From Aurantimicrobium minutum (GTDB lineage: Bacteria; Actinomycetota; Actinomycetes; Actinomycetales; Microbacteriaceae), in NCBI RefSeq assembly GCF_029894165.1, contig NZ_JARXXU010000001.1, forward strand, positions 744,001-808,000: a DNA stretch of 64,000 nt, read 5' to 3'. Under the pieces are notes generated by a model, which saw nothing but the letters and a program-made list of their open reading frames with translations, ran no database searches and had not been told where the DNA came from. Below are positions 8,739 to 17,571 of this stretch, piece by piece (the first letter of the stretch is position 1; each line of letters opens with the position of its first letter). The translations under genes were made by a program, and so were the position numbers.

Positions 8739-8774
8739 GAGTAAAGGCCCCGCATTTCTGCGGGGCCTTTACTC
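8739..8774. terminator. Bidirectional terminator between the DUF4190-like gene and catA
   Basis: A perfect 16-bp stem (8739-8754 with 8759-8774) has a four-base loop. The arms contain TAAA and TTTA next to a GGCCCCGC core, so it offers a U-run on either strand for the convergent genes. Confidence 0.85.
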
Positions 8775-8785
8775 GTGTGTGCTGT

Positions 8786-9649
8786 TTAGGCAGGGTCGAG
8801 AACGAAGTCATACTTCGCGTCTGCGTTGGTACCGTCTGCGCTAAGTGTTGGACGAAGCACAAGCTCAGGCTTCACAGCGCCGGCAACGTCGCTGTCCAGG
8901 TAGTCGCCACCATCGAAGTAAAGCTGAGTGGTGATGAGGTCGTAACCAGGAGCAGTCACCTTGATGTGCAGGTGAGCGGGACGCCATGCGTGCCATCCAG
9001 CTGCAGAGATGAGCTGACCACAGGCACCCTCGGTGGGGATCTGGTAGGGGGCGGGCTGCACGGTGTGGATTTCGTAGTATCCGTTCTCATCTGCGATGAA
9101 GGTTCCACGAAGGTTCCACTCAGGCAGGCCAGGAGCGTACTGCGAGTAGAAGCCGAGGTCATCGGCGTGCCACAGTTCGATCACGGCGTTCTTCAGAGGA
9201 GTGCCGTCCACAGCGGTGACGTTACCGTGGAACTTGAGGGGAGTACCGGGCTCGTCTGCACGCATCTCGATGGTGGCAGGAGTGTTCTGCTGAGGAGCGT
9301 TGGGAACATAGTAGGGTCCTTCAATGGTGCCCTTGGTGCCCTTTTTAGCCGAGTTGTGTACTGCTTCGACCGAGTGCTCGAGCCACACGTCGAGGAACAG
9401 GGGCCATTCGCCGTCGTTGCCCATCTTGATGAGCCATGCCTTGAGAATGTTGTATTCGTCGTAGGTGACTTCTTCTTCGATGACCGCATCGTTCATGGCC
9501 TTGATCACACGAGATGCGATACGGCTGATGCGTGCCTGGTCTGCCTGAACGTTGGCGAATGCCGTGTTCTGCAGGAAGCGCTCGGTTGCCTTGTTGCCAG
9601 ATTCCGCAGCTTTTGCGGTGGTCTCTGCTTCGTAGCTTTCGTCGGACAT
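8786..9649 (-). CDS. catA: Catechol 1,2-dioxygenase
   Basis: This intradiol dioxygenase opens catechol to cis,cis-muconate with non-haem Fe(III). The 287-residue protein has the N-terminal helical linker domain (1-100) and the iron ligands Tyr168 (GFYSQY), Tyr202 (PAPYQIP), His226 and His228 (RPAHLHIK), with the 24- and 2-residue spacings of known CatA enzymes. The start at 9649 has a GGAGAAACACT ribosome site; the open frame runs 26 codons further into the catC end. It is the last gene of a catR-catB-catC-catA run on one strand. Hydroxyquinol specificity is less likely because a separate hydroxyquinol enzyme lies at 42 kb. Confidence 0.9.
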   Translation of the reverse strand: MSDESYEAETTAKAAESGNKATERFLQNTAFANVQADQARISRIASRVIKAMNDAVIEEEVTYDEYNILKAWLIKMGNDGEWPLFLDVWLEHSVEAVHNSAKKGTKGTIEGPYYVPNAPQQNTPATIEMRADEPGTPLKFHGNVTAVDGTPLKNAVIELWHADDLGFYSQYAPGLPEWNLRGTFIADENGYYEIHTVQPAPYQIPTEGACGQLISAAGWHAWRPAHLHIKVTAPGYDLITTQLYFDGGDYLDSDVAGAVKPELVLRPTLSADGTNADAKYDFVLDPA

Positions 9650-9689
9650 AGTGTTTCTCCTTTGAATCAATGTGATGGGTTGGTGCTCG

Positions 9690-9977
9690 TTAGGGTTTTT
9701 CGGCAATGCGAGACGGGTGCCGCGCAAGGGGGGTAACGGTGATGTTCATGTAGGGGAAGAGGGGCAAACCGCTCAAGAGGGTGTGCAACTCGTCGTTGTC
9801 GTGAACATCAAAAACGGAATAGTTGGCGTATTCGCCGACCACGCGCCAGAGTTCCACCCAGCGTCCATCGCGCTGAAGTGCCTGGGAGTATTCGCGTTCC
9901 TTCGCGCGAATCGCAGTTGCTTCGGCCTCGGGCATCGAGGGGGGAAGATTCACAACCATGTGTGCGAGAAAAAGCAT
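9690..9977 (-). CDS. catC: Muconolactone delta-isomerase
   Basis: The 95-residue protein matches muconolactone isomerase in length and in its start MLFLAHMVVNLPP. The GRWVELWRVVGEYANYSVFDV segment and the final HPSRIAEKP are also family features. It shifts the double bond of muconolactone to give 3-oxoadipate enol-lactone, acting as a cytoplasmic homodecamer. The gene lies 6 bases after catB and 40 bases before the catA start, so all are probably read as one message. Confidence 0.92.
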   Translation of the reverse strand: MLFLAHMVVNLPPSMPEAEATAIRAKEREYSQALQRDGRWVELWRVVGEYANYSVFDVHDNDELHTLLSGLPLFPYMNITVTPLARHPSRIAEKP

Positions 9978-9983
9978 GTGTTC

Positions 9984-11090
9984 TTACTTCCCATCAATTC
10001 GGTAGTGGCTGAGCTTGGATTCGTCAATCTTTGCACCCAAGCCGGGGGTCGTGGGAGCTGCAATCTTGCCGTCTGCAATGACGAGGGGTTCCTGGTTGAG
10101 GTAGTCGCCAAATTCGAGGAAGTTGGATAGCTCTGCAGCACGACGAGAAGAGTGGCGGAACGCTGCACCGAAGGTGACGGTGGCGACCGAACCGAGCATG
10201 GAATCAATCTGGTTACCCATGATCACGTCGACGCCGAGACCTTCACATAGCCCCAGAATCTTTTGAGATTCTGAGAAGCCTGTGCGTGCGGTCTTGATGC
10301 TGATAGCCGAAGCGCCCCCGGTGTGGAGTTCCCGAGCCACGTCGCCCAAGGAGGGAACGCTCTCATCGGCGACGATCGTGATGGGGGACTTCTCCACGAG
10401 TCGACGACGACCCATTACGTCGAGGGCATCGCAGGGCTCTTCGAGGTAGAGGAAGTTGATGTCGGCACAGCTGCGGGCGACATAGAGAGCTTCTTCGGCG
10501 GTCCAGCCACGGTTTGCGTCGAAGTAGAGGTCCACGTCGGGGCCGAGTGCTTCGCGCAGGGCAATGCAGGCTTCGATGTCGAGACTGACGGGGCGTCGTC
10601 CCACTTTCACCTTGAACGCGGTGATGCCGAGGTCGTTGCGGTATTCCTCTGCCTCCGCCACCATCTCTTCAGGGCTGGCAAATCCCACCATGTGGGACAC
10701 GCGAATGGAGTCCTGGAAGCCACCGAGTAGCGAGTGCACGGACTTGCCCACGGACTGACCGATGAGGTCCCAGATGGCGATGTCAACACCACCCTTGGTG
10801 GCATAGTTTCCCACCGTGCGGGCCATTTTGGCCAGGATCACGTTGCGGTTGAAGGGGTCTTCCCCGAGGAGGAAGGGGGCAAAGAGGGTGTTAATGACGG
10901 TGATGATGCCCTGCTGGGTTTCACCGTAGGTGTAGGGGCGGGGTGGAATGTCGGCAATACCCACTAGGCCGTCATCGGTGGTGATGCGCAGCAGGACATG
11001 GTCTGCTTGGTCCATGCTTCCGCTGGCAAACAACAGAGGCTTGCGCATGGGGATGTTGTAAGGAATTGCTTCTACCTGAGTTATTTTCAT
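9984..11090 (-). CDS. catB: Muconate cycloisomerase
   Basis: This enolase-superfamily enzyme turns cis,cis-muconate into muconolactone. The 368-residue protein has the capping domain followed by a TIM barrel. The catalytic KxK is Lys160/Lys162 (FKVKVG), and the metal ligands are Asp191 (FDANRGW), a Glu at 217-218 (LEEPCD) and Asp242 (ADES); Lys266 (SIKTAR) lies on the opposite face. These are the muconate lactonising subgroup residues. The ATG overlaps the catR stop by four bases, so translation of the two is probably coupled. Confidence 0.9.
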   Translation of the reverse strand: MKITQVEAIPYNIPMRKPLLFASGSMDQADHVLLRITTDDGLVGIADIPPRPYTYGETQQGIITVINTLFAPFLLGEDPFNRNVILAKMARTVGNYATKGGVDIAIWDLIGQSVGKSVHSLLGGFQDSIRVSHMVGFASPEEMVAEAEEYRNDLGITAFKVKVGRRPVSLDIEACIALREALGPDVDLYFDANRGWTAEEALYVARSCADINFLYLEEPCDALDVMGRRRLVEKSPITIVADESVPSLGDVARELHTGGASAISIKTARTGFSESQKILGLCEGLGVDVIMGNQIDSMLGSVATVTFGAAFRHSSRRAAELSNFLEFGDYLNQEPLVIADGKIAAPTTPGLGAKIDESKLSHYRIDGK

Positions 11091-11992
11091 GCGGCGAGTT
11101 CCTGTTGGTTGGTCTGAATGAGGTTGGAAAGGAAGGGGATAAAGCGTTGGACGGCGGGAGAGACGTCATTGCGGCGCCAGGCCACGGCCAGTTCCAAGAT
11201 GGGCGCATCCTTGACGGGAAGGAACACGGTTCCACCGATCTGGATGGAGGTTGCTGACTCGGGGACGAGAGCTGCACCCACACCGGCAGCCACGAGCGAG
11301 AGCAGGGTAGAGGTTTCCGAGACGCGCTGCACATAGTTGGGCCGCACATTCAGCTGGTGCCAAGCCGCCGCAAGGTCTTGCGAAAGTGCGGAGTTGCTGG
11401 GATAACCAATGAGGTCTTGTGGGGCTAGGTCAGACATGACGAGTTCCCCGCGTGAGCACAGCGGTGAACTCGCGGGCAATGCGGCGACGACGCGTTCCTG
11501 CGCGACCACCGAGTATTCGATGGTCGAGCTCGACACCGGTGGTCGCAGCACAGCAATGTCGATGCGGTTGGACTCGAGAGCTTCCACGAGGTCGGGGGTG
11601 AGCTTTTCACCGGTGACATCGAGAGCTAATCCGGGGTAACTGCTGGCTGCGTGGCGAACCACGCGAGGCATGATGCCATAGGTGGCGGTACCGGTGAATC
11701 CCAGGCGCAAAATTCCTTGCAAACCTTCGCCCACGCGGCGCACGCTTGCTTCGATCGACTCGAGTTCTTCCAAGATGCGACGACCACGAATGAGGAGCAG
11801 CTCGCCAGCGGGTGTGAGTTCGACGCTCCGAGTGGAGCGAGTGAGAAGAGTGGTGCCCAAGTTCTTCTCGAACTGCTTGATCTGCTGGGAGAGGGGAGGC
11901 TGGGCCATCATGAGGCGATCAGCAGCGTTCCCGAAGTGACGCTCTTCGGCCACGGCAATGAAATACCGCAGTTGGCGGGTTTCAATTGACAT
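11087..11992 (-). CDS. catR: LysR-type regulator of the catechol operon
   Basis: The 301-residue protein has an N-terminal winged helix-turn-helix (residues about 1-62, with AADRLMMAQPPLSQQI) and a periplasmic-binding-like inducer domain. Its family resembles CatR/BenM, which bind cis,cis-muconate. Two adjacent ATG codons exist; 11992 is preferred because GGAGG then sits five bases upstream. Unusually for a LysR regulator of a cat operon, it is not divergent but is the first gene of the operon and overlaps catB. A T-N11-A dyad lies about 90 bp upstream. Confidence 0.85.
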   Translation of the reverse strand: MSIETRQLRYFIAVAEERHFGNAADRLMMAQPPLSQQIKQFEKNLGTTLLTRSTRSVELTPAGELLLIRGRRILEELESIEASVRRVGEGLQGILRLGFTGTATYGIMPRVVRHAASSYPGLALDVTGEKLTPDLVEALESNRIDIAVLRPPVSSSTIEYSVVAQERVVAALPASSPLCSRGELVMSDLAPQDLIGYPSNSALSQDLAAAWHQLNVRPNYVQRVSETSTLLSLVAAGVGAALVPESATSIQIGGTVFLPVKDAPILELAVAWRRNDVSPAVQRFIPFLSNLIQTNQQELAA

Positions 11993-12040
11993 CATGACCT
12001 CCGTCCGTTCCTGCGCTGGAACGATACGTTGTCACGCTAG

Positions 12041-12053
12041 CAATCGTCGATTG
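12041..12053. promoter_or_regulatory. Short palindrome proximal to catR
   Basis: CAATC-GTC-GATTG is a perfect 5-3-5 palindrome about 50 bp before the catR start, close to where a promoter would lie. It may be a second contact site for the LysR protein. Confidence 0.3.
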
Positions 12054-12080
12054 AGTAATGCAAATATGCAAAAAGTTGCT

Positions 12081-12103
12081 ATTCATAGGTAAATCATATG
12101 AAT
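12081..12103. promoter_or_regulatory. LysR-type T-N11-A operator candidate upstream of catR
   Basis: ATTCAT and ATGAAT face each other across exactly 11 bases, giving the T-N11-A dyad typical of LysR recognition sites. It is the only clear long dyad in the 168-bp gap upstream of catR, about 90-110 bp from the start. Confidence 0.5.
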
Positions 12104-12160
12104 AATGCACTCAAACAGCGAGACCGAGAGTTTCGGCGTATAAATGGGGAAAATCTGCGG

Positions 12161-12811
12161 TTAGGCAGTCTGGTCGAGCAGTGGCAGTCCCGTGAGTTCA
12201 CGCAGTGAATCCACGGTTGCCTCGCCAAAAACATCTGTGACGACAACGCCGGCGGGCGTGATGTCGAAGATGGCCTGTTCGGTGTAAATGCGGCTGACGC
12301 AGGCTAGGCCTGTCGCAGGGTAGGTCAGCTGCTCCACAATCTTGGCCGCGCCACTCTTGGTGGTGAGCTCCATCATGACAAAAACCTGCTTTGCGCCCAC
12401 GGCCAAGTCCATTGCCCCGCCCACGGCAGGAATGGCATCCGGGGCTCCGGTGTGCCAATTGGCCAAGTCGCCAGCGGCGGAAACTTGGAACGCTCCCAAC
12501 ACGGCAATGTCGAGGTGCCCGCCACGCATCATGGCAAACGAGTCCGCGTGGTGAAAGTAGCTGCAACCAGGAAGCTCGGTGACGGCAATCTTGCCCGCAT
12601 TGATGAGATCCGGATCTACCTCGTCACCGTGAGCTTCCGGGCCCATGCCCAGCATGCCGTTCTCGGTGTGCAGCGTCACTTCTTGTTCGGCGGTGAGGTA
12701 GTTGGAGACGCTGGTTGGAATGCCAATCCCAAGGTTCACAAATGCTCCGACAGGAATATCGGCCGCGACGCGCTGTGCCATCTCGGCACGGCTCAAGGGT
12801 GCACCGCTCAT
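12161..12811 (-). CDS. pcaJ: 3-oxoadipate CoA-transferase subunit B
   Basis: The 216-residue beta subunit carries the catalytic Glu50 in HTENGMLGMG and the NLGIGIPT loop of class I CoA-transferases of the PcaIJ/ScoAB type. It moves CoA from succinyl-CoA to 3-oxoadipate, the step after the enol-lactonase. Its ATG overlaps the pcaI stop by four bases. Succinyl-CoA:acetoacetate transferase (ScoB) is very similar, so the substrate call depends on the adjacent cat genes. No 3-oxoadipyl-CoA thiolase gene is present in the window. Confidence 0.8.
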   Translation of the reverse strand: MSGAPLSRAEMAQRVAADIPVGAFVNLGIGIPTSVSNYLTAEQEVTLHTENGMLGMGPEAHGDEVDPDLINAGKIAVTELPGCSYFHHADSFAMMRGGHLDIAVLGAFQVSAAGDLANWHTGAPDAIPAVGGAMDLAVGAKQVFVMMELTTKSGAAKIVEQLTYPATGLACVSRIYTEQAIFDITPAGVVVTDVFGEATVDSLRELTGLPLLDQTA

Positions 12812-13473
12812 GCTGTGACCTGCACAATCTTGTTCACAAAAATGCCGGGAGTGATGATGTGCTCGGGATCCAGATCTCCGACCTCGACAATCTCACTGAC
12901 TTGCACGATGGTTTGGGTGGCCGCAGTGGCCATCACCGGTCCAAAGTTCCGTGCCGTCTTGCGATAAATCAGGTTACCCAGAGGATCAGCCTTGTGTGCC
13001 TTGATGAGTGCGAAATCGGCGTGGATAGGGGATTCCAGAACATAGTTCTTTCCCTCGATGGTGCGCGTCTCCTTGCCTTCGGCCAAGAGTGTTCCATAGC
13101 CGGTGGGGCTGAAGAAGCCACCAATGCCGGCACCGGCGGCACGGATGCGCTCGGCCAGGTTTCCTTGCGGGACAACCTCGAGTTCAATCTTTCCGGCTCG
13201 GTAGGCCTCGTCGAAGTGGTGTGAGTCCACCTGGCGGGGGAAGGAGCAGATGATCTTTTTGACACGGCCCAGTTTGATAAGCAGTGCAAGTCCCACATCG
13301 CCATTACCGGCATTGTTGTTCACGATGGTGAGATCTGTTGCCCCGTGCTCAATCAGACCGTCAATGAGGGCCTGTGGCTGACCGGCCAGACCGAAGCCAC
13401 CGATCATGACGGTGGCTCGGTCAGGGATGACGGACACGGCACTGAGGACGCTGTCAGAGATTTTGGAAGGCAT
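12808..13473 (-). CDS. pcaI: 3-oxoadipate CoA-transferase subunit A
   Basis: The 221-residue alpha subunit has the CoA-binding motif GGFGLAGQPQ near residue 25 and INNNAGNGD-like VNNNAGNGDVG near residue 51. It pairs with the catalytic beta subunit encoded directly downstream. ATG 13473 is chosen; a GTG two codons earlier is also in frame. Two inverted repeats lie 70-120 bp upstream and probably control the pair. As for its partner, acetoacetate is the main alternative substrate. Confidence 0.8.
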   Translation of the reverse strand: MPSKISDSVLSAVSVIPDRATVMIGGFGLAGQPQALIDGLIEHGATDLTIVNNNAGNGDVGLALLIKLGRVKKIICSFPRQVDSHHFDEAYRAGKIELEVVPQGNLAERIRAAGAGIGGFFSPTGYGTLLAEGKETRTIEGKNYVLESPIHADFALIKAHKADPLGNLIYRKTARNFGPVMATAATQTIVQVSEIVEVGDLDPEHIITPGIFVNKIVQVTA

Positions 13474-13545
13474 ACACACTCACTGTTGTGATGGAAGAAA
13501 CTTCGGGGGTGCCCTGACACACGCTGTCGTACAGGGCGAATGTCA

Positions 13546-13571
13546 GAAAGTATGGCACACCGCCATCTTTC
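13546..13571. promoter_or_regulatory. Inverted repeat upstream of pcaIJ (site 1)
   Basis: GAAAG-T-ATGGC and GCCAT-CTTTC face each other across a five-base centre, an almost perfect 10-bp half-site dyad. It lies about 75-100 bp upstream of the pcaI start, where an operator would be expected. Confidence 0.45.
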
Positions 13572-13576
13572 CCATT

Positions 13577-13593
13577 CATATCCAGCAGATATG
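13577..13593. promoter_or_regulatory. Inverted repeat upstream of pcaIJ (site 2)
   Basis: CATATC-N5-GATATG is a perfect 6-5-6 dyad immediately beyond site 1. It is unlike site 1 in sequence, so it may be bound by a different protein or be part of the end of the aldo/keto reductase transcript. Confidence 0.35.
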
Positions 13594-13601
13594 GAACCGG
13601 G

Positions 13602-14585
13602 TTAGCCGCGGTCCAACATGGCTGTCTGTTCCTCATTGTGATGGTGCCCTACCGGCTGAGAAATACGGTCCAGTTGGGCAACCTGGTCTGCGGTGAGGAC
13701 GAGGTCCACAGCAGCCAGATCCTCTTCCAAGTGAGAGATCCGGACTGTTCCAGGGATTGGAACATAGTCAGGGCGCTTGGCCAATAACCACGCCAGTGCA
13801 ACCTGGGCGGGGGTGGCAGAAAGTTCTGCAGCGATGCTTTCCAGTTCCTGCAGAATCTCAAGATTCTGTTCAAAGTTCCCCGGCAGGAATCGAGGGTTAC
13901 TCAGGCGCCAATCATCCTCATCGAAGATATCGAGCGAGCGGATCTTGCCACCGAGCATGCCTCGGCTCAGTGGTGAGTATGGAACGAATCCGATGCCGAG
14001 TTCTGCAAGGAGGTCGAGGGTGCCATCTTCCGGGTCGCGTGACCACAGCGAGTATTCGGACTGCAGAGCAGTGATGGGGTGCACCGCGTTGGCGCGGCGA
14101 ATGGTGGTCATGCCTGCTTCAGAGAGGCCAATGTGGCGAATCTTTCCTTCGGTCACGAGTTCCGACAGCGTTCCCACGACATCTTCGATGGGGACGTTCT
14201 TGTCCACGCGGTGTTGGTAGTAAAGGTCGATGTAGTCAGTGTTCAGGCGCGTCAGTGAAGCCTCGACCGCATACCGAATGTTCTTCGGGGTGCTGTCGAA
14301 GCCACTTTTTCTTTCCGCACCTTCACCGGTCATCATGCCGAACTTGGTGGCAATGACGACCTCGTCTCGGTGACCGGCAAGTGCTTTGCCGACCAAGACT
14401 TCATTCTTCAGAGGGCCATAAATCTCGGCAGTGTCAAAGAACGTGACGCCCAGATCCAGAGCACGATGAATCGTGGCGATGTGGACCTCATCGGGTTGAT
14501 CCTTACCCGTGAACAAATGAGACATCCCCATGCAACCCAGCCCAATTTTGGAAACTGTCAGGTCTCGCAACTGGGTGTACTGCAT
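13602..14585 (-). CDS. Aldo/keto reductase
   Basis: The 327-residue protein has the catalytic tetrad of the aldo/keto reductase barrel: Asp and Tyr in FFDTAEIYGP, Lys in VIATKFG, and His in LYYQHRVD. The start MQYTQLRDLTVSKIGLGCMGMS is the usual N-terminal hairpin. The form resembles AKR11/13-type enzymes that reduce aldehydes with NADPH. The gene lies on the same strand as pcaIJ and fumC, 28 bases downstream of fumC. Its substrate is unknown. Confidence 0.85.
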   Translation of the reverse strand: MQYTQLRDLTVSKIGLGCMGMSHLFTGKDQPDEVHIATIHRALDLGVTFFDTAEIYGPLKNEVLVGKALAGHRDEVVIATKFGMMTGEGAERKSGFDSTPKNIRYAVEASLTRLNTDYIDLYYQHRVDKNVPIEDVVGTLSELVTEGKIRHIGLSEAGMTTIRRANAVHPITALQSEYSLWSRDPEDGTLDLLAELGIGFVPYSPLSRGMLGGKIRSLDIFDEDDWRLSNPRFLPGNFEQNLEILQELESIAAELSATPAQVALAWLLAKRPDYVPIPGTVRISHLEEDLAAVDLVLTADQVAQLDRISQPVGHHHNEEQTAMLDRG

Positions 14586-14613
14586 GGGGATGTGCTCCTT
14601 GCGAGATGAATGA

Positions 14614-16008
14614 TTAGGGGTGCGTCATCGACAGCACATCAAGTGCGGTGTCGAGCTGCTCCAGAGTGAGCTTCTTTCCATCGACATAGCCGAGCTCCAG
14701 AGTTGCTTCACGGATGGTGAGGCCCTTGGCCACAGCGTGCTTGGCAATCTTTGCTGCGGCCTCGTAACCGATGTATTTGTTCAGCGGGGTCACGATGGAG
14801 GGGCTGGACTCTGCCAGTGCTCGGGCGCGCTTCTCATTGGCAACGAGACCGTTGACGGTCTTGTCCGCGAGGATGCGCGAGGAGGCAGCAAGCAGGCGGA
14901 TCGACTCGAGCACGGAACTCCCCATGACGGGAATAGCAACGTTGAGCTCGAACAGACCAGATGCGCCACCCATGACGACAGCGGCATCGTTACCGATCAC
15001 ACGCATGCAGACCATGAGGACAGCTTCGGGAACAACGGGGTTCACCTTGCCGGGCATGATCGAGGAGCCAGGCTGGAGGTCGGGGATGTGAATTTCAGCA
15101 AGACCGGTGTTGGGGCCGGACCCCATCCAGCGGATGTCGTTGCAAATCTTGGTCAAAGAGACGGCGATGGTGCGCAGTGCGCCAGATGCCTCGACCAGAC
15201 CGTCACGGTTGGCCTGAGCTTCGAAGTGGTCGCGAGCTTCGGTGATAGGGAGTTTGGTTTCCTTAGCTAGCTTCTTGATGACCAGCTGAGGGAAGCCCTT
15301 CGGGGTGTTGATGCCGGTGCCCACTGCGGTGCCACCGAGGGGAACCTCAGCAACGCGGGGCAGTGCTGCCTTGATGCGCTCGATGCCCAGGCGCATTTGA
15401 GCTGCGTAGCCACCAAATTCCTGACCGAGGGTCACAGGAGTGGCGTCCATGAGGTGGGTACGACCGGACTTCACCACGCTCTCCCACTTCTTGGCCTTGC
15501 GCTCCAGCGACTTAGCCAAGTAGTCGAGTGCAGGAATGAGGTCCTTGATCATGGCGCTGGTCACGGCAACGTGGACGGAGGTGGGGAACACGTCGTTGGA
15601 AGACTGCGAGCAGTTCACGTGGTCGTTGGGGTGGACTGGCTTCTTGAGCTTGTCGGATGCGAGCTTAGCCAGCACCTCGTTCATGTTCATGTTCGAGCTC
15701 GTGCCCGAACCGGTCTGGTAGATGTCGATGGGGAATTGGTCGTCGTACTTGCCGGTGATGACCTGGTCAGCAGCCCATGCAATGGAGTCTGCGATGCGCT
15801 TGTTCAGTACGCCAAGCTCAGCGTTCGCCAGTGCAGCAGACTTCTTAATTTGAGCCAATGCGGCAATGTGTGCCGACTCGAGGGTGCTACCCGAGATGGG
15901 GAAGTTCTCCACCGCACGCTGAGTCTGTGCTGCGTAGAGAGCATTGATGGGAACGAGTACTTCACCCATGGTGTCGTGCTCAATGCGGAATTCAGGGTTT
16001 TTAGCCAC
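14614..16008 (-). CDS. fumC: Class II fumarate hydratase
   Basis: This 464-residue enzyme of the tricarboxylic acid cycle adds water to fumarate to give malate. It shows the superfamily signature [11 protein letters not shown] (residues 314-324), the B-site region [12 protein letters not shown] (100-111) and the catalytic His in SGRTHLMDA. It is iron-independent, as for all class II members. Within this window it would also use the fumarate released by the gentisate and tyrosine-like routes. It lies 48 bases downstream of the carbonic anhydrase gene on the same strand. Confidence 0.96.
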   Translation of the reverse strand: MAKNPEFRIEHDTMGEVLVPINALYAAQTQRAVENFPISGSTLESAHIAALAQIKKSAALANAELGVLNKRIADSIAWAADQVITGKYDDQFPIDIYQTGSGTSSNMNMNEVLAKLASDKLKKPVHPNDHVNCSQSSNDVFPTSVHVAVTSAMIKDLIPALDYLAKSLERKAKKWESVVKSGRTHLMDATPVTLGQEFGGYAAQMRLGIERIKAALPRVAEVPLGGTAVGTGINTPKGFPQLVIKKLAKETKLPITEARDHFEAQANRDGLVEASGALRTIAVSLTKICNDIRWMGSGPNTGLAEIHIPDLQPGSSIMPGKVNPVVPEAVLMVCMRVIGNDAAVVMGGASGLFELNVAIPVMGSSVLESIRLLAASSRILADKTVNGLVANEKRARALAESSPSIVTPLNKYIGYEAAAKIAKHAVAKGLTIREATLELGYVDGKKLTLEQLDTALDVLSMTHP

Positions 16009-16056
16009 GGGGATGCTTCCTTTGGTATCAGTTCGGGTGGAAAAAAGTGAGAAAAC

Positions 16057-16713
16057 TTATTGGCCGATGTCACCGACGACAACGTCGGGTTGAACCAGCC
16101 CCTGGCCGAGGCGATAGTTCGCACCGACAATGGCAAGATTACCCTCGGCGATCGCCTGGGTGATCAGTTCGGAGCTTTCCATGAGCTCGGCAATGGTGTC
16201 GCGGAGGTGTTCACGGCCCACTTCGAGGGCGTCTACCTCATCGGGGTTGAGAGAACCGTCCGGGGCAAATAATCCTGCTTTGCCAGCAACGCGGCGGATC
16301 GCAGGAACGATGCGCGAGACCATGGCGGCGATGTGGGGAGGCAGGGGAGTGGAATCTGGCCCCAACATGTCGATGGCGCCACGGACTGCTCCGCAGTTGT
16401 CGTGGCCCAGCACGACGATGAGGGGAACTTCCAACACACCCACGGCATACTCGAGAGATCCCACGACCGAGTCGGAAATGATTTGGCCCGCGTTACGCAC
16501 GACGAACAGGTCACCTAGGCCTTTATCAAAGATAATTTCAGCGGCCAGGCGGGAGTCGGAACATCCAAAAAGGGCCGAAGTGGGACGCTGGGCGTCCACG
16601 ATTTCTGCACGGCGCTCAACATCCTGTCGAGGGTGAGCGGGGGCGCCGCTGACGAATCGTTCATTGCCGCGGGCCATTTCGGCCCATGCTTTTGCCGGCG
16701 TAATCCGTGTCAT
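16057..16713 (-). CDS. Beta-class carbonic anhydrase
   Basis: The 218-residue protein has the beta-carbonic anhydrase zinc ligands Cys51 and the Asp53-Arg55 dyad (GCSDSRL), then His104 and Cys107 (GHDNCGAV). It interconverts CO2 and bicarbonate in the cytoplasm. The start overlaps the stop of the DUF4245 gene by four bases, giving one operon with xseA, xseB and that gene. This order is common in the Microbacteriaceae (from general knowledge of the lineage). Confidence 0.93.
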   Translation of the reverse strand: MTRITPAKAWAEMARGNERFVSGAPAHPRQDVERRAEIVDAQRPTSALFGCSDSRLAAEIIFDKGLGDLFVVRNAGQIISDSVVGSLEYAVGVLEVPLIVVLGHDNCGAVRGAIDMLGPDSTPLPPHIAAMVSRIVPAIRRVAGKAGLFAPDGSLNPDEVDALEVGREHLRDTIAELMESSELITQAIAEGNLAIVGANYRLGQGLVQPDVVVGDIGQ

Positions 16714-17354
16714 TCTGTGCTCCTCAAGTCAGCCGTGATGGAGGTGGCAAGTTGGGCAAATTCAGCATCATCGGCCGTGCCGAAGAGGACGACGGTGCGA
16801 TTACCGGAGGTTGTCACGAGGGCGTACTCCACATTTCCAGCACCTTCCATTGAGCGGTTGTCGTACACCGTCCACACCTGGCCATCGATCGTGACCTCGC
16901 CGGTGGCGGGGTAGTCATTGAGGGTGTTGGAAATCCAGGTCGCATTTGCATCGAAGGCTTCATTGAATGCAATGAATTTGTCGGCCGGTGTGATGAACCC
17001 GATATACCAACTGGTCACTTGGCCATTGCTACTGTTGCGCAGCTCTGCGGCGTTGGCTTTCCATTCGCCGGGCATCGCGGGCACGAGAAGGTCTTCGCCG
17101 AGGGACTCTGAGGCCACCTCACTTTGTGCCACGTAATCGATCTGCCAGTTGGGCTCTCCTTCTGCGCGGGGAACCATGAAATAGATCACGAGGACCAGGC
17201 CTACACAAACAAGGAGGGAGTAAACTAGGTTGTTGATGGTCTTGCGGGAACGGTACAGGCGAGAATTCTCTGCTTTACGTGCGGCCGTCTCTGCGGCAGT
17301 CTCAGGGCGACCGAGCTCCGCGACAATCTTGGGTTGTTTCTGGCGAGGGCTCAT
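16710..17354 (-). CDS. DUF4245 domain-containing membrane-anchored protein
   Basis: This 214-residue protein has a basic cytoplasmic N-terminus, one membrane span (about residues 40-62, [18 protein letters not shown]) and an extracytoplasmic domain of about 150 residues containing DUF4245 features such as WYIGFITP. Function is unknown; the family is typical of actinobacteria and usually lies near xseAB and glpX. Its start overlaps the xseB stop by four bases. Confidence 0.85.
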   Translation of the reverse strand: MSPRQKQPKIVAELGRPETAAETAARKAENSRLYRSRKTINNLVYSLLVCVGLVLVIYFMVPRAEGEPNWQIDYVAQSEVASESLGEDLLVPAMPGEWKANAAELRNSSNGQVTSWYIGFITPADKFIAFNEAFDANATWISNTLNDYPATGEVTIDGQVWTVYDNRSMEGAGNVEYALVTTSGNRTVVLFGTADDAEFAQLATSITADLRSTE

Positions 17355-17569
17355 TCGGACGTGTCAAGTCCTGCTCGGGCAGCGTTCAAACGTTCCTTGG
17401 CGCCGACCAGCCACTCTTCACAGCGCAGAGCTAACGCTTCGCCGCGCTCCCAGAGGGTGAGGGTCTCTTCCAGAGTGGGGCTGCCTTGTTCCAGCTGGGC
17501 AACAACGGAAACAAGCTCGTTCCGGGCGTCTTCATAGCTGAGCTTCGAGACATCTGTGGGGGTTGCCAT
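17351..17569 (-). CDS. xseB: Exodeoxyribonuclease VII small subunit
   Basis: The 72-residue protein has the XseB pattern: [19 protein letters not shown] then [15 protein letters not shown]. It is the small helical subunit that binds the large subunit of exonuclease VII, which degrades single-stranded DNA from both ends. It lies two bases after xseA and overlaps the DUF4245 gene. Confidence 0.93.
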   Translation of the reverse strand: MATPTDVSKLSYEDARNELVSVVAQLEQGSPTLEETLTLWERGEALALRCEEWLVGAKERLNAARAGLDTSE

Positions 17570-17571
17570 GG

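Noticed and set aside
8786-9649. catA as a hydroxyquinol dioxygenase.
   Set aside because: It is clustered with catB and catC, which act on the catechol product; a separate hydroxyquinol enzyme lies beside maleylacetate reductase at 42 kb.
8777-9736. A 319-codon open frame on the plus strand opposite catA.
   Set aside because: It covers catA, has no domain or upstream signal, and catA has all its iron ligands.
14620-15270. A 216-codon plus-strand frame opposite fumC.
   Set aside because: Low-complexity Gly/Asp/His protein with no family match, opposite a complete fumarase gene.
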